Shown here one piece after another: positions 7,921-13,875 of a DNA stretch of 19,460 bases. The stretch covers positions 1 to 19,460 of the forward strand of contig NZ_CAJLUB010000020.1 of assembly GCF_905209685.1 (NCBI RefSeq). Reading direction: 5' to 3'. A program made the position numbers and the translations under genes. This stretch comes from an uncultured Veillonella sp. (lineage in GTDB: Bacteria; Bacillota; Negativicutes; Veillonellales; Veillonellaceae). Under the pieces are notes generated by a model. The model was given only the letters and a program-made list of their open reading frames with translations, was not told the DNA's origin and searched no databases. Every line of letters starts with the position of its first letter. Positions within the stretch are counted from its first letter, which is position 1.

Positions 7921-9480
7921 ATGATTAGTACAGCATATTATAAAATTCAAGAGTTATTGCTTTGTGCAATGATAATTTCATTACCACTGATGCGGATTCC
8001 AGATCGGTATACTTTGTTTTCAATGGGCAATAATCTATCGATGATATTTCTGTTCTTTTCCCTTTTGTTATTCATTGTATATAGCCTATGGAACAAGAAG
8101 ACAGAGTTTCCCTTTAAACCGTATTTTACAATATCTGTTGCTTGGATTGTTTTTTGTACCATTTTAGGGGTATTTTCTTTTCCTTTTTATGATACTGTTA
8201 TTTACACGTATTTAATCAATACATCTGTTGTCCAAAAACTATATGCGCTATTTCCTTCGTTTGTAGGTAATGAATTTATTCTACAAGTAAAGTTAATGGT
8301 ATCACTAGTTTGGTATCTGTTTAGAAACTTTATATTTCCCTTAATTGGGCTATTCTTAATCATTTTTAATCTATATAAAGATGATTGTAAAAAAGGTCTT
8401 GATACTATTGTTAATGCTGCAAGGATATTAACAATACTATGTATAGCTTACTCCATTATAGAGGTTTCTTGGCTATGGAGTGGTTCAGATTACTTGGCTA
8501 GTATATTAGTAACTATTAATAATAGCTTATATGATCCTGTTGTACAAAGTGGGTGGTGGCCTCCGGAATTATGGCCAGGTCAACTTAGAAGCCTTGCGTT
8601 AGAACCATCCTATTTTAGTATGATTGCGGTGTTTTTGGCACCATTATTAGGTATTCATTATGTAAATTCTAAGAATAAACTTGATATTATATTAGCATTT
8701 CTCTTAGCTGTCATGATTTTCTTAACTAAAGCGCGAACAGGTGTTGTTGTTTATCTATTCGAACTTGTTGCATTTGTCGTATTAAGTCTAATCTTTAGAT
8801 ATAAATTTTGGTGGAAGTTATGTCTATTTACGATTGGTTTAAGTATTTTTAGCTATTCCTTCGCCATTGTTGGTGACTCCGTAGTAAGCCCTATGATTAA
8901 AGCTAGTATTTCTCAAACGACTGCTATTGAAGAAGGACCTAAGTCTGTATCTGTAGAAAAAGCTCTAGATAAGTATATTGATAGCAATGTTAAGTCAGTC
9001 AGCAATACTAGTTCTAGATCTAATTCAGCTAGATTTGGTAATACCGTAGCTATGTTTAACGTTGGACTAGATCATTTAGCATTTGGTGTTGGTAGAGGCT
9101 TACACTCAAGTTATATGGTTGATAAATTCCCTGATTTTGCTAAAGATAGTGGCGAAGTTAAACGTTGGACAGAAGACGTATTACAAAAAGGCTTTTTAGC
9201 ATTTGAGTATCCAGTACTTAATGAGTTTGCAGCTATATTGGCATGGTTTGGGTTGATAGGGGAAATCTTGTTTATTACCCCAATTTTATATATCTTATAT
9301 AGAACCTATAAGATTAAGAAGTATATTAACAACCCTACATTGGTCTACCTATTAGTGGCATTCTTTGGACAAATTGCATGCTTTATGAGTAATGAATTTT
9401 TATTGGCTTATCCAATTCTTGTAGGGATTTTGATTTGTTATATTAAATTTTATGAGCATAATGATATAACCAGAGAATAG
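7921..9480 (+). CDS. O-antigen polymerase / ligase-like membrane protein (Wzy type)
   Basis: This 519-residue integral membrane protein has roughly ten to twelve hydrophobic segments and a large polar loop at about residues 325-420, the architecture of Wzy polymerases and the related WaaL ligases. Within the membrane part it has LRSLALEPSYFS (E228 in EPSYFS) and KARTGVVVYL, both commonly conserved around the active region of Wzy-like proteins. Wzy joins flipped repeat units at the periplasmic face. The ATG at 7921 is preceded by GAGAGG at 7904-7909, eleven bases upstream. The gene is very AT-rich (15 G/C in 60 bases at 7921-7980), typical of wzy genes. Polymerase is preferred over ligase because it stands next to wzx within a repeat-unit cluster, but sequence alone does not separate the two. 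Confidence 0.8.
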   Translation: MISTAYYKIQELLLCAMIISLPLMRIPDRYTLFSMGNNLSMIFLFFSLLLFIVYSLWNKKTEFPFKPYFTISVAWIVFCTILGVFSFPFYDTVIYTYLINTSVVQKLYALFPSFVGNEFILQVKLMVSLVWYLFRNFIFPLIGLFLIIFNLYKDDCKKGLDTIVNAARILTILCIAYSIIEVSWLWSGSDYLASILVTINNSLYDPVVQSGWWPPELWPGQLRSLALEPSYFSMIAVFLAPLLGIHYVNSKNKLDIILAFLLAVMIFLTKARTGVVVYLFELVAFVVLSLIFRYKFWWKLCLFTIGLSIFSYSFAIVGDSVVSPMIKASISQTTAIEEGPKSVSVEKALDKYIDSNVKSVSNTSSRSNSARFGNTVAMFNVGLDHLAFGVGRGLHSSYMVDKFPDFAKDSGEVKRWTEDVLQKGFLAFEYPVLNEFAAILAWFGLIGEILFITPILYILYRTYKIKKYINNPTLVYLLVAFFGQIACFMSNEFLLAYPILVGILICYIKFYEHNDITRE

Positions 9481-9683
9481 GGGGTTATTCTAAATAAAGT
9501 ATAATGTGTATATTGTAACTAATGTTTAAAATACATCGAATATATTTGATATATAGTTTATGGCTTTTCTATCTCATGATTAGTTATAATTTGTATAGCA
9601 AAATATTATGGAATGAATATATTGGGAGTATTCATTTCTAGGGTACTACATTAGTTAATATATTGGTTTGGGAGAATTTAGCT
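9481..9683. other. intergenic region with inverted repeats
   Basis: This 203-bp AT-rich gap has no convincing ORF. It holds a hairpin at 9612-9636 (AATGAATA and TATTCATT around a 9-base loop). A widely spaced inverted pair, AACTAATGT at 9517-9525 and ACATTAGTT at 9648-9656, brackets most of the gap; allowing a two-base offset the similarity extends outward through TATATT. No clear -35/-10 pair was found. Confidence 0.4.
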
Positions 9684-10094
9684 ATGAGAAAATATGTACT
9701 TTCAGTTGATAAGAATAAGCCGATAGAGCTTGAAATCACAAATATTTTAGACGATGACAAAGCTATAGTGCGCGGTCGTCTTAATACATATCATTTGGAT
9801 TATGATGTAGAGACAACTTCTGTTTTATTGAATTTTACGTTGGAAGACGATCGAGAAACTGTATATAGTATTAGATTAAAGGAAGATGATTCTTTATTAA
9901 AATGTTTAGATTGTACTCCTCAGGAGATATTCTTTAACATTGTTAATTTTCTTGGTGAAGTAATACATAAGGCTAAATCTATTGGACATACATTAGTTAT
10001 GAAGTTAGATCATCAAACTTCTAGATTACTTGTAAAGGATTTAACAAAAATTGGTGATGAATATCGTACATTTAATGGAGAACTAGTATATTAA
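9684..10094 (+). CDS. hypothetical protein, 136 residues
   Basis: I do not recognise this protein. It is soluble, without a signal peptide or membrane helix, and alternates charged and hydrophobic residues in a pattern suggesting mostly beta structure (ELEITNILDDDKAIVRGRL, then TTSVLLNFTLEDDRETVYSI) with one amphipathic helix in PQEIFFNIVNFLGEVIHKA. Two cysteines occur close together in LLKCLDCTPQE. The ATG at 9684 is chosen because GGGAG at 9670-9674 lies nine bases upstream; the frame extends to TTG 9663 but with no matching site. It follows the polymerase by 203 bp, shares the AT-rich composition of the polysaccharide cassette, and ends 30 bp before a strong terminator. It may be a cassette passenger or a small regulatory protein; no function is claimed. 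Confidence 0.7.
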   Translation: MRKYVLSVDKNKPIELEITNILDDDKAIVRGRLNTYHLDYDVETTSVLLNFTLEDDRETVYSIRLKEDDSLLKCLDCTPQEIFFNIVNFLGEVIHKAKSIGHTLVMKLDHQTSRLLVKDLTKIGDEYRTFNGELVY

Positions 10095-10124
10095 GATAAT
10101 TCTTAATAACTATATAGTGGAATT

Positions 10125-10160
10125 AAAAGAAGGTATCAACGGCAGTTGATACCTTCTTTT
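10125..10160 (+). terminator. strong rho-independent terminator ending the polysaccharide region
   Basis: There is a perfect 16-bp stem: AAAAGAAGGTATCAAC at 10125-10140, loop GGCA, and GTTGATACCTTCTTTT at 10145-10160. The A-run on one side and the T-run on the other make it potentially bidirectional. It marks the 3' end of the polysaccharide region. Confidence 0.9.
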
Positions 10161-10356
10161 ATGTAGAAATCAAATTGATGGGATACTAAATTTAGATCAA
10201 CCTATAATATCTTTATTAGATATACGAAGATAAGAAATAGGGATTGAATGTTCTCTTATATAACAAATCTGTTATGAAACGTATTGTATTGTATATTGAG
10301 CAGCCGATAGTAGTTGGCTCAGAAGTTGCCATTTTAATGCGAATTTCACCGTTTTT
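10161..10356. other. intergenic stretch without a supported gene
   Basis: This lies between the terminator and the promoter of the small secreted protein. An open frame from ATG 10244 runs into that protein, but it has no ribosome binding site, reads unlike a protein and includes the promoter itself, so it is not called. Nothing else recognisable was seen. Confidence 0.5.
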
Positions 10357-10365
10357 TGGTATAAT
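10357..10365 (+). promoter_or_regulatory. extended -10 promoter of the small secreted protein
   Basis: TGGTATAAT is a textbook extended -10 element (TGn plus TATAAT). No good -35 box lies at the right distance, which extended -10 promoters tolerate. Transcription would start near 10372, about 30 bases before the ATG at 10403. Confidence 0.6.
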
Positions 10366-10402
10366 AAACAAGTATTCCAACGATAAAACGGAGGTAATTC
10401 TA

Positions 10403-10729
10403 ATGCGTAAATTCTTATATATGTTAGCAGCTCTACTCGTGTTGATCGGTATTAATACACATGATGTAGAAGCTCGTACAGATGTGTATGCTACAACCTA
10501 TAATGGTAATAGCTGGTATGTAGACCAAGACTCTGTGAAGAGAGTAGGGGATGTACTCAACTTTACGGTGTACACTACATCTGGCCTTAGCTATAAGGTA
10601 TCATCTAGCGATAGTAACTATTACAATGCAGATGTATTCTACTATAACAACAAACTCGTTTCAGACAATGGCCAATCTGTATGGAAATCTCCAGGTATGA
10701 TGGCCGCTATGCGTGTGGCACGTAGATAA
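10403..10729 (+). CDS. small secreted protein of unknown function, 108 residues
   Basis: This is a short exported protein. The N-terminus MRKFLYMLAALLVLIGINTH followed by DVEA is a classic signal peptide: basic start, hydrophobic core, and Ala before the predicted cut after residue 24. The mature part of about 84 residues is rich in Tyr, Ser, Asn and Val (WYVDQDSVKRVGDVLNFTVY, then SSSDSNYYNADVFYYNNK). It looks like a small beta-rich periplasmic or surface domain and has no cysteine. Proteins of this style, with a short WYVD-type domain, occur in Negativicutes, but I recognise no named family. The start is fixed by GGAGG at 10390-10394, eight bases before ATG 10403, and by the signal peptide beginning there. 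It is monocistronic: its own extended -10 promoter lies upstream and a strong terminator begins 6 bp after the stop. Confidence 0.82.
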   Translation: MRKFLYMLAALLVLIGINTHDVEARTDVYATTYNGNSWYVDQDSVKRVGDVLNFTVYTTSGLSYKVSSSDSNYYNADVFYYNNKLVSDNGQSVWKSPGMMAAMRVARR

Positions 10730-10734
10730 AGAAT

Positions 10735-10762
10735 AAAGGCAGCGATTCGATCGCTGCCTTTT
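10735..10762 (+). terminator. rho-independent terminator of the small secreted protein
   Basis: AAAGGCAGCGAT at 10735-10746 pairs perfectly with ATCGCTGCCTTT at 10750-10761 around a TCG loop, and the T-run continues to 10762. This is a GC-rich 12-bp stem in the classical arrangement. Confidence 0.9.
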
Positions 10763-10800
10763 GGTCTGTATAAGTGTACTATAGTATCGTTTATCCGTAT

Positions 10801-10829
10801 TTGACGATATATAAGATTAACCCTATAAT
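10801..10829 (+). promoter_or_regulatory. sigma-70 promoter for the putative antitoxin RNA
   Basis: TTGACG at 10801-10806, a spacer of exactly 17 bases and TATAAT at 10824-10829 form a near-consensus promoter on the + strand. No ribosome binding site with a usable ORF follows. The transcript would run toward, and antisense to, the small toxin gene at 10935-11036. Confidence 0.75.
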
Positions 10830-10835
10830 ATAAAT

Positions 10836-10945
10836 AGATAGCCAAGCGAGTAGATCCGTCGGGCTCATCTCAAGAGAATAAATAATTGATGAAATGGCCT
10901 TTCAGTTACCTAATTATCTAGGGATAACGAAGGGCTATTTGTCTT
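10836..10945 (+). ncRNA. putative antisense RNA antitoxin (type I TA)
   Basis: The start is inferred about seven bases after the -10 box at 10824-10829, and the end from the hairpin at 10897-10935. The RNA would overlap the 3' part of the toxin mRNA tail-to-tail, as in the Bacillus TxpA/RatA and BsrG/SR4 pairs. It may instead read on through the whole toxin gene to the terminator at 11173-11205, giving an RNA of about 370 bases. No protein is encoded with a credible ribosome binding site. Both ends are inferred. Confidence 0.5.
10897..10935. terminator. shared hairpin at the meeting point of toxin mRNA and antisense RNA
   Basis: GGCC-side bases 10897-10911 pair with 10921-10935 in a stem of about 14 bp: GCCTTTC with GAAGGGC, a one-base bulge, GTTA with TAAC, a second bulge, CC with GG, and a 9-base loop. 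On the + strand it is followed by TATTTGTCTTTT, on the - strand by ATTTC. It is therefore a candidate weak bidirectional terminator where the two transcripts overlap. The right arm touches the toxin stop codon. Confidence 0.55.
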
Positions 10946-11036
10946 TTCCAAGACAAATAAGCGCCACGAGTGCACCAAAAGCAATGACTACAGTCATTAC
11001 CTCTAGGATTAGCATGATTAACTCATAATCACTCAT
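10935..11036 (-). CDS. holin-like type I toxin, 33 residues
   Basis: This tiny - strand gene encodes a 33-residue peptide that begins MSDYELIML, continues with one hydrophobic segment (about residues 7-29, LEVMTVVIAFGALVALICL in its core) and ends GKDK. That layout, with M-S-x-Y-E near the start, one membrane helix and a short lysine-containing tail, is that of the TxpA/BsrG/BsrE-type holin-like toxins, which insert into the cytoplasmic membrane and are held down by an antisense RNA. Translation signals are unusually good: AGGGAGG (complement at 11044-11050) lies about seven bases before the ATG at 11034-11036. A - strand promoter sits at 11096-11124. The last codons form a perfect 9-bp hairpin with a GGAA loop (10937-10958), running into the stop codon. 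Family membership is from pattern recognition, not a search. Confidence 0.78.
   Translation of the reverse strand: MSDYELIMLILEVMTVVIAFGALVALICLGKDK
10937..10958 (-). repeat. perfect hairpin at the 3' end of the toxin reading frame
   Basis: On the + strand, ATTTGTCTT at 10937-10945 and AAGACAAAT at 10950-10958 flank TTCC. In the toxin mRNA the loop reads GGAA, a GNRA-type tetraloop, and the 9-bp stem covers the last sense codons and part of the stop. It could affect translation, mRNA stability or antisense pairing. Confidence 0.6.
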
Positions 11037-11095
11037 AGACAACCCTCCCTTCATAGACGAAGAGAGGCCCAACCTCGCTTAACTATCCTATATCA

Positions 11096-11124
11096 ATTAT
11101 ATGGCGAACATATAAGCGAATCAA
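11096..11124 (-). promoter_or_regulatory. sigma-70 promoter of the holin-like toxin
   Basis: Read on the - strand, TTGATT (complement of 11119-11124), a 17-base spacer and a perfect TATAAT (complement of 11096-11101) form a strong promoter. The start would fall near 11089, giving a leader of about 50 bases that can form a small GAGG/CCTC stem ahead of the Shine-Dalgarno sequence. Confidence 0.72.
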
Positions 11125-11172
11125 TAAGAATCTATTTATAGAAATATACAAAAATATATATACATATACGTT

Positions 11173-11205
11173 AGCAGTAACTATAGTTACTGCTTTTTTA
11201 TTTTT
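11173..11205 (+). terminator. terminator with no assigned upstream gene
   Basis: AGCAGTAAC and GTTACTGCT pair perfectly around TATA at 11173-11194, followed by TTTTTTATTTTT. The T-run is only on the + strand side, so it ends a + strand transcript, yet no + strand gene lies between 10762 and here. It may be the end of a long form of the antisense RNA started at about 10836. Confidence 0.75.
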
Positions 11206-11241
11206 AGTAATTTTATAGTTATGTGGCAAATTTCCCTCATA

Positions 11242-11270
11242 TTTACAAGAATATGATTATTAAATATAAT
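11242..11270 (+). promoter_or_regulatory. promoter of the first autotransporter
   Basis: TTTACA at 11242-11247, a 17-base spacer and TATAAT at 11265-11270 form a near-consensus promoter, with a start expected near 11277 and a leader of about 42 bases. Confidence 0.72.
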
Positions 11271-11286
11271 TAAATTATTTAATAAT
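11256..11286. repeat. 11-bp inverted repeat over the -10 box and start site
   Basis: ATTATTAAATA at 11256-11266 and TATTTAATAAT at 11276-11286 are perfect inverted copies separated by nine bases. They overlap the start of the -10 box and the predicted transcription start, a position suited to a dimeric repressor. Because the region is AT-rich, chance is possible. Confidence 0.45.
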
Positions 11287-11318
11287 AGTTTATAGTATGT
11301 AAATGAGAGAGGGTTTTT

Positions 11319-13556
11319 ATGAAACGTGTGTATAAAGCAAACCTATCTTTAGCGATTGCTCTGACAATTGCTAGCTCTGTAGTGCCCTATGCAATGGCGG
11401 GGAGTACATTAGTTACTACACCTAATGGTGCAAATATTACGGCAAACAACGGTGGGAAGTTTAAGGCTGGCGAAATGACAAACTACATATCTACGATTGA
11501 AGCAGATACTGGTAGTACAGTTAGTATTGATAAAGCTGTTGCTAATATTGGCTATAATAACAAGCCTTTCATTAGCAGTAAAGGTGGTAGTACAGTTAGC
11601 CTTAAGGAAGGCGTTTATGATGTTCAAAATGTAAGCACTCCTGTTGCAGTGGCTCAAGGTGGCACCGTTAATATTGGTGTAGACGGCAATAAAGGTAATT
11701 TTACTGGTAATGACTTGTCTTTGGTAGGTGATGTCATTGTTAAAAGCGACCCAAATCATGCATCTGAGATCAATATTGGTATCATTGGCAAAGAATCTCT
11801 TTGGGATGGTTTAGCCTTTAACTTAGCAGACAAAGACGCAAAGAATCCAAGTCATATTAATGTATTCCTTGGTGACTATGGTTCTTGGGAGCTTTTCTAT
11901 CAAGGCGGCTTGCATGATGGAACATTAGATGGTGGTACACAACCTAGCCATGTACATCGACTTGTAGGTTCCAAGAACCGCAACTATGCGAATATGGTAA
12001 CCCAAAGTGAGCATAATAAGCTCTATGTAGATAAGCTTGAAGGGCATGTAAACTTTATTTACGACCCTAATGATGAAGGTGGCGATACTGAGGATCCAGA
12101 TTATAAACCACCGACTACAACCTATAATGGTTTGACTCCAGATTCCTTCTGGGGTGGTGATATTCATATTACAAGTGCGGCTCCTGGTGCAGCGGCTCAT
12201 GTGTATACTACTCAACGAGGCCTAGATATGTCCTCTGAGGCTAATGTGAACAAGATTTTAGATAACTTGGCTCACAAGATGTACTATCATAACTATGTTA
12301 ATGGTGAAAGAAACCTTCAAGGTACAGTAGCTATTGCATCTGATGGTTCTGAATCTGGTCGTTTTACAGTAATTACATCTGGTCATGCTAAAGAAGGTGA
12401 TATTACATGGCAAGCCGATAAGGATGGTCAAGGTAAATACGTATATGGTGAAAATAAACCTGTACCGAAACCTCAACCTAAGCCGGAGGTAAAACCAACT
12501 CCTAAACCTGAGGTTAAGCCGGTACCAACTCCGACTCCTAAACCAGAGGTAAAACCTACTCCAAAACCAGAGGTTAAGCCAACACCAAAACCAACTCCTA
12601 AACCAGAAGTGAAACCAACTCCAGTGCCAGAGCGTAATTCTCATATTCACGTTATCATGGGTGATTTTGATACACCTCATATGCGCGGTGCCCGTTCTGC
12701 TATCATGAGCAATATCAACGGTTGGAGAACATTAACAGATAATATGTATCGTCCACGCGTATTGCAACAAGGCGAACCAACAGGCATTTGGGCTCGCGTT
12801 GGGGGCGGTAAATATAGCTATACCGCAAAAGGTATCGACACAGATACAACATATACACGTATTCAAGGCGGTTATGACGCTAAAACAGGTAGCGGTTGGA
12901 CTGTAGGTGGTCAAGTATCCTACCTTCGTGGCAACGATGACTACGTATTCAATGGCACTGGTAAGGAAAAAGCCTTTGCTGTAGGTGCGTACGGTGTGAA
13001 AGATCTTGGTAAAGACCAATACATTCACCTTGAATCCCAAGTAGGTCGCGTTTCTAATGCTTTCACAGCTCGCAATGAAATTGGTGAAAGCCTTTCTGGT
13101 GACGCTAAAGCGAATGCTTATACAATTGGTGCACGATACGGTAAAACTGTGAAATTCCAAAATGGTACATACATTGAACCACAAGCGCAATTGAGTTACA
13201 CTCATTTCGGTGGGGATAGCTTTGATGCGGGTCGTATGCATGTAAATCAATCTGGTGTGAGCAGCACAGCAGGTGGCATTGGCCTTGAAATCGGTAAAAC
13301 ATTCGGCGCAGGTAACATCTATACTCGCGTTGGTGTAAACCATGCCTTCTCTGGCACTGTAAATACAGCGTACACAACAGGTAATACTACAAAGTATACA
13401 AAACAAGACCTTAAAGGCACTTGGACCGATCTAGCATTCGGTGGTCGCTATGGCTTCAATGCTAATAACAGCATCTTTGCTGACCTTAGCACAGGATTAT
13501 CCGGTGACTATAAAGCAGGCTGGTCTGTAAATGCTGGATTTACACATAAATTCTAA
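11319..13556 (+). CDS. type Va autotransporter with PKPE-rich linker (first paralogue)
   Basis: This 745-residue protein is a classical self-exporting outer-membrane protein. Residues 1-27 ([20 protein letters not shown] through YAMA) are a signal peptide. Residues 28 to about 379 form a passenger with beta-helix-like repeats ([25 protein letters not shown]) and a junction segment [19 protein letters not shown] and [13 protein letters not shown] that the second paralogue shares. Residues 381-438 are a Pro/Lys/Glu/Thr linker built on PKPEVKPT. The remaining 300 residues are the 12-stranded beta-barrel, from [19 protein letters not shown] to the terminal FTHKF, whose final Phe is the usual recognition signal for barrel insertion. 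The start has GAGAGGG at 11307-11313, five bases before ATG. It has its own promoter and terminator. Passenger function, possibly adhesion or aggregation, is not deducible; no protease motif was seen. Confidence 0.9.
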   Translation: MKRVYKANLSLAIALTIASSVVPYAMAGSTLVTTPNGANITANNGGKFKAGEMTNYISTIEADTGSTVSIDKAVANIGYNNKPFISSKGGSTVSLKEGVYDVQNVSTPVAVAQGGTVNIGVDGNKGNFTGNDLSLVGDVIVKSDPNHASEINIGIIGKESLWDGLAFNLADKDAKNPSHINVFLGDYGSWELFYQGGLHDGTLDGGTQPSHVHRLVGSKNRNYANMVTQSEHNKLYVDKLEGHVNFIYDPNDEGGDTEDPDYKPPTTTYNGLTPDSFWGGDIHITSAAPGAAAHVYTTQRGLDMSSEANVNKILDNLAHKMYYHNYVNGERNLQGTVAIASDGSESGRFTVITSGHAKEGDITWQADKDGQGKYVYGENKPVPKPQPKPEVKPTPKPEVKPVPTPTPKPEVKPTPKPEVKPTPKPTPKPEVKPTPVPERNSHIHVIMGDFDTPHMRGARSAIMSNINGWRTLTDNMYRPRVLQQGEPTGIWARVGGGKYSYTAKGIDTDTTYTRIQGGYDAKTGSGWTVGGQVSYLRGNDDYVFNGTGKEKAFAVGAYGVKDLGKDQYIHLESQVGRVSNAFTARNEIGESLSGDAKANAYTIGARYGKTVKFQNGTYIEPQAQLSYTHFGGDSFDAGRMHVNQSGVSSTAGGIGLEIGKTFGAGNIYTRVGVNHAFSGTVNTAYTTGNTTKYTKQDLKGTWTDLAFGGRYGFNANNSIFADLSTGLSGDYKAGWSVNAGFTHKF
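12459..12632 (+). repeat. [12 protein letters not shown] linker repeats in the first autotransporter
   Basis: This proline-rich linker of about 58 residues is built from variations of PKPEVKPT and PTPKPEVKP between passenger and barrel. The copies are irregular in length and spacing, unlike the strict 10-residue period of the second paralogue. It probably forms an extended stalk that holds the passenger away from the membrane. Confidence 0.8.
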
Positions 13557-13580
13557 TATACTAGTCGACAGATTTACCAT

Positions 13581-13609
13581 GAGGCAGCGAGTTAATCGTT
13601 GCCTCTTTT
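13581..13609 (+). terminator. rho-independent terminator of the first autotransporter
   Basis: GAGGCAGCGA at 13581-13590 pairs with TCGTTGCCTC at 13596-13605 (one G-T pair) around GTTAA, followed by TTTTG. It cleanly separates the two autotransporter genes into different transcripts. Confidence 0.85.
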
Positions 13610-13672
13610 GGTATATTTTTATCTAATACATATCAAATCTTAATTATTTCTAAAATAAATGAGTATAATTCA

Positions 13673-13701
13673 TTTACAATTCACTAAAAATAGTGTAATA
13701 T
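13673..13701 (+). promoter_or_regulatory. candidate promoter of the second autotransporter
   Basis: TTTACA at 13673-13678, a 17-base spacer and TAATAT at 13696-13701 (four of six matches) with a TG just upstream. The spacer contains a small palindrome, CACTA-AAAA-TAGTG at 13682-13695, which could bind a regulator. The leader to the coding region would be about 140-170 bases. Confidence 0.45.
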
Positions 13702-13746
13702 TTTATACATATTTTAAAAGTGTTAGTCTTAAGTTTCTTTAATAAG

Positions 13747-13810
13747 TGAGTATATATCTATCTTTTATCATAAAAAAAGACTAATAAATCAACTCATAGA
13801 TATATATTCA
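13747..13810 (+). promoter_or_regulatory. long leader hairpin ahead of the second autotransporter
   Basis: TGAGTATATATCTAT at 13747-13761 pairs with ATAGATATATATTCA at 13796-13810: 15 pairs with one G-U, around a 34-base loop that contains a smaller CTTTT/AAAAG pairing. It ends seven bases before an AAGGAG ribosome binding site. The placement suggests a leader structure controlling expression or mRNA stability; there is no T-run, so it is not a terminator. Confidence 0.5.
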
Positions 13811-13816
13811 AGTATG

Positions 13817-13848
13817 AAGGAGCTTTCACAAATGTGATTGTATTGTAA
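13817..13848 (+). promoter_or_regulatory. strong Shine-Dalgarno with start-stop mini-ORF in the leader
   Basis: AAGGAG at 13817-13822 is the best ribosome binding site in this leader, yet the ATG at 13832-13834 is followed at once by TGA. The overlapping GTG at 13834 gives only four codons before TAA at 13846-13848. That TAA directly abuts GTG 13849, the first in-frame start of the autotransporter, so the mini-ORF could act by translational coupling. Confidence 0.4.
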
Positions 13849-13875
13849 GTGAAGTATTTATTGAGGTATAAGAGG

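Noticed and set aside
10244..10402. N-terminal extension of the small secreted protein from ATG 10244
   Set aside because: It would bury the signal peptide and the good Shine-Dalgarno and translate through the extended -10 promoter.
10730..11318. Insertion sequence or attachment site near the toxin locus
   Set aside because: No transposase or integrase frame, no long terminal inverted repeats and no target duplication were visible; the inverted repeats present are explained as terminators or RNA hairpins.
12732..13406. Long - strand ORFs opposite the autotransporter barrels (also 15409-16020 and 14842-15357)
   Set aside because: They have no ribosome binding sites, show odd residue composition (Cys, Ile or Trp/Arg-rich) and occur in matching places in both paralogues, as expected for shadows of the biased + strand coding sequence.
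13832..13848. ATG at 13832 as a lost true start of the second autotransporter through a single-base indel
   Set aside because: Restoring the frame would still meet the in-frame TAA at 13846-13848 before the autotransporter sequence.
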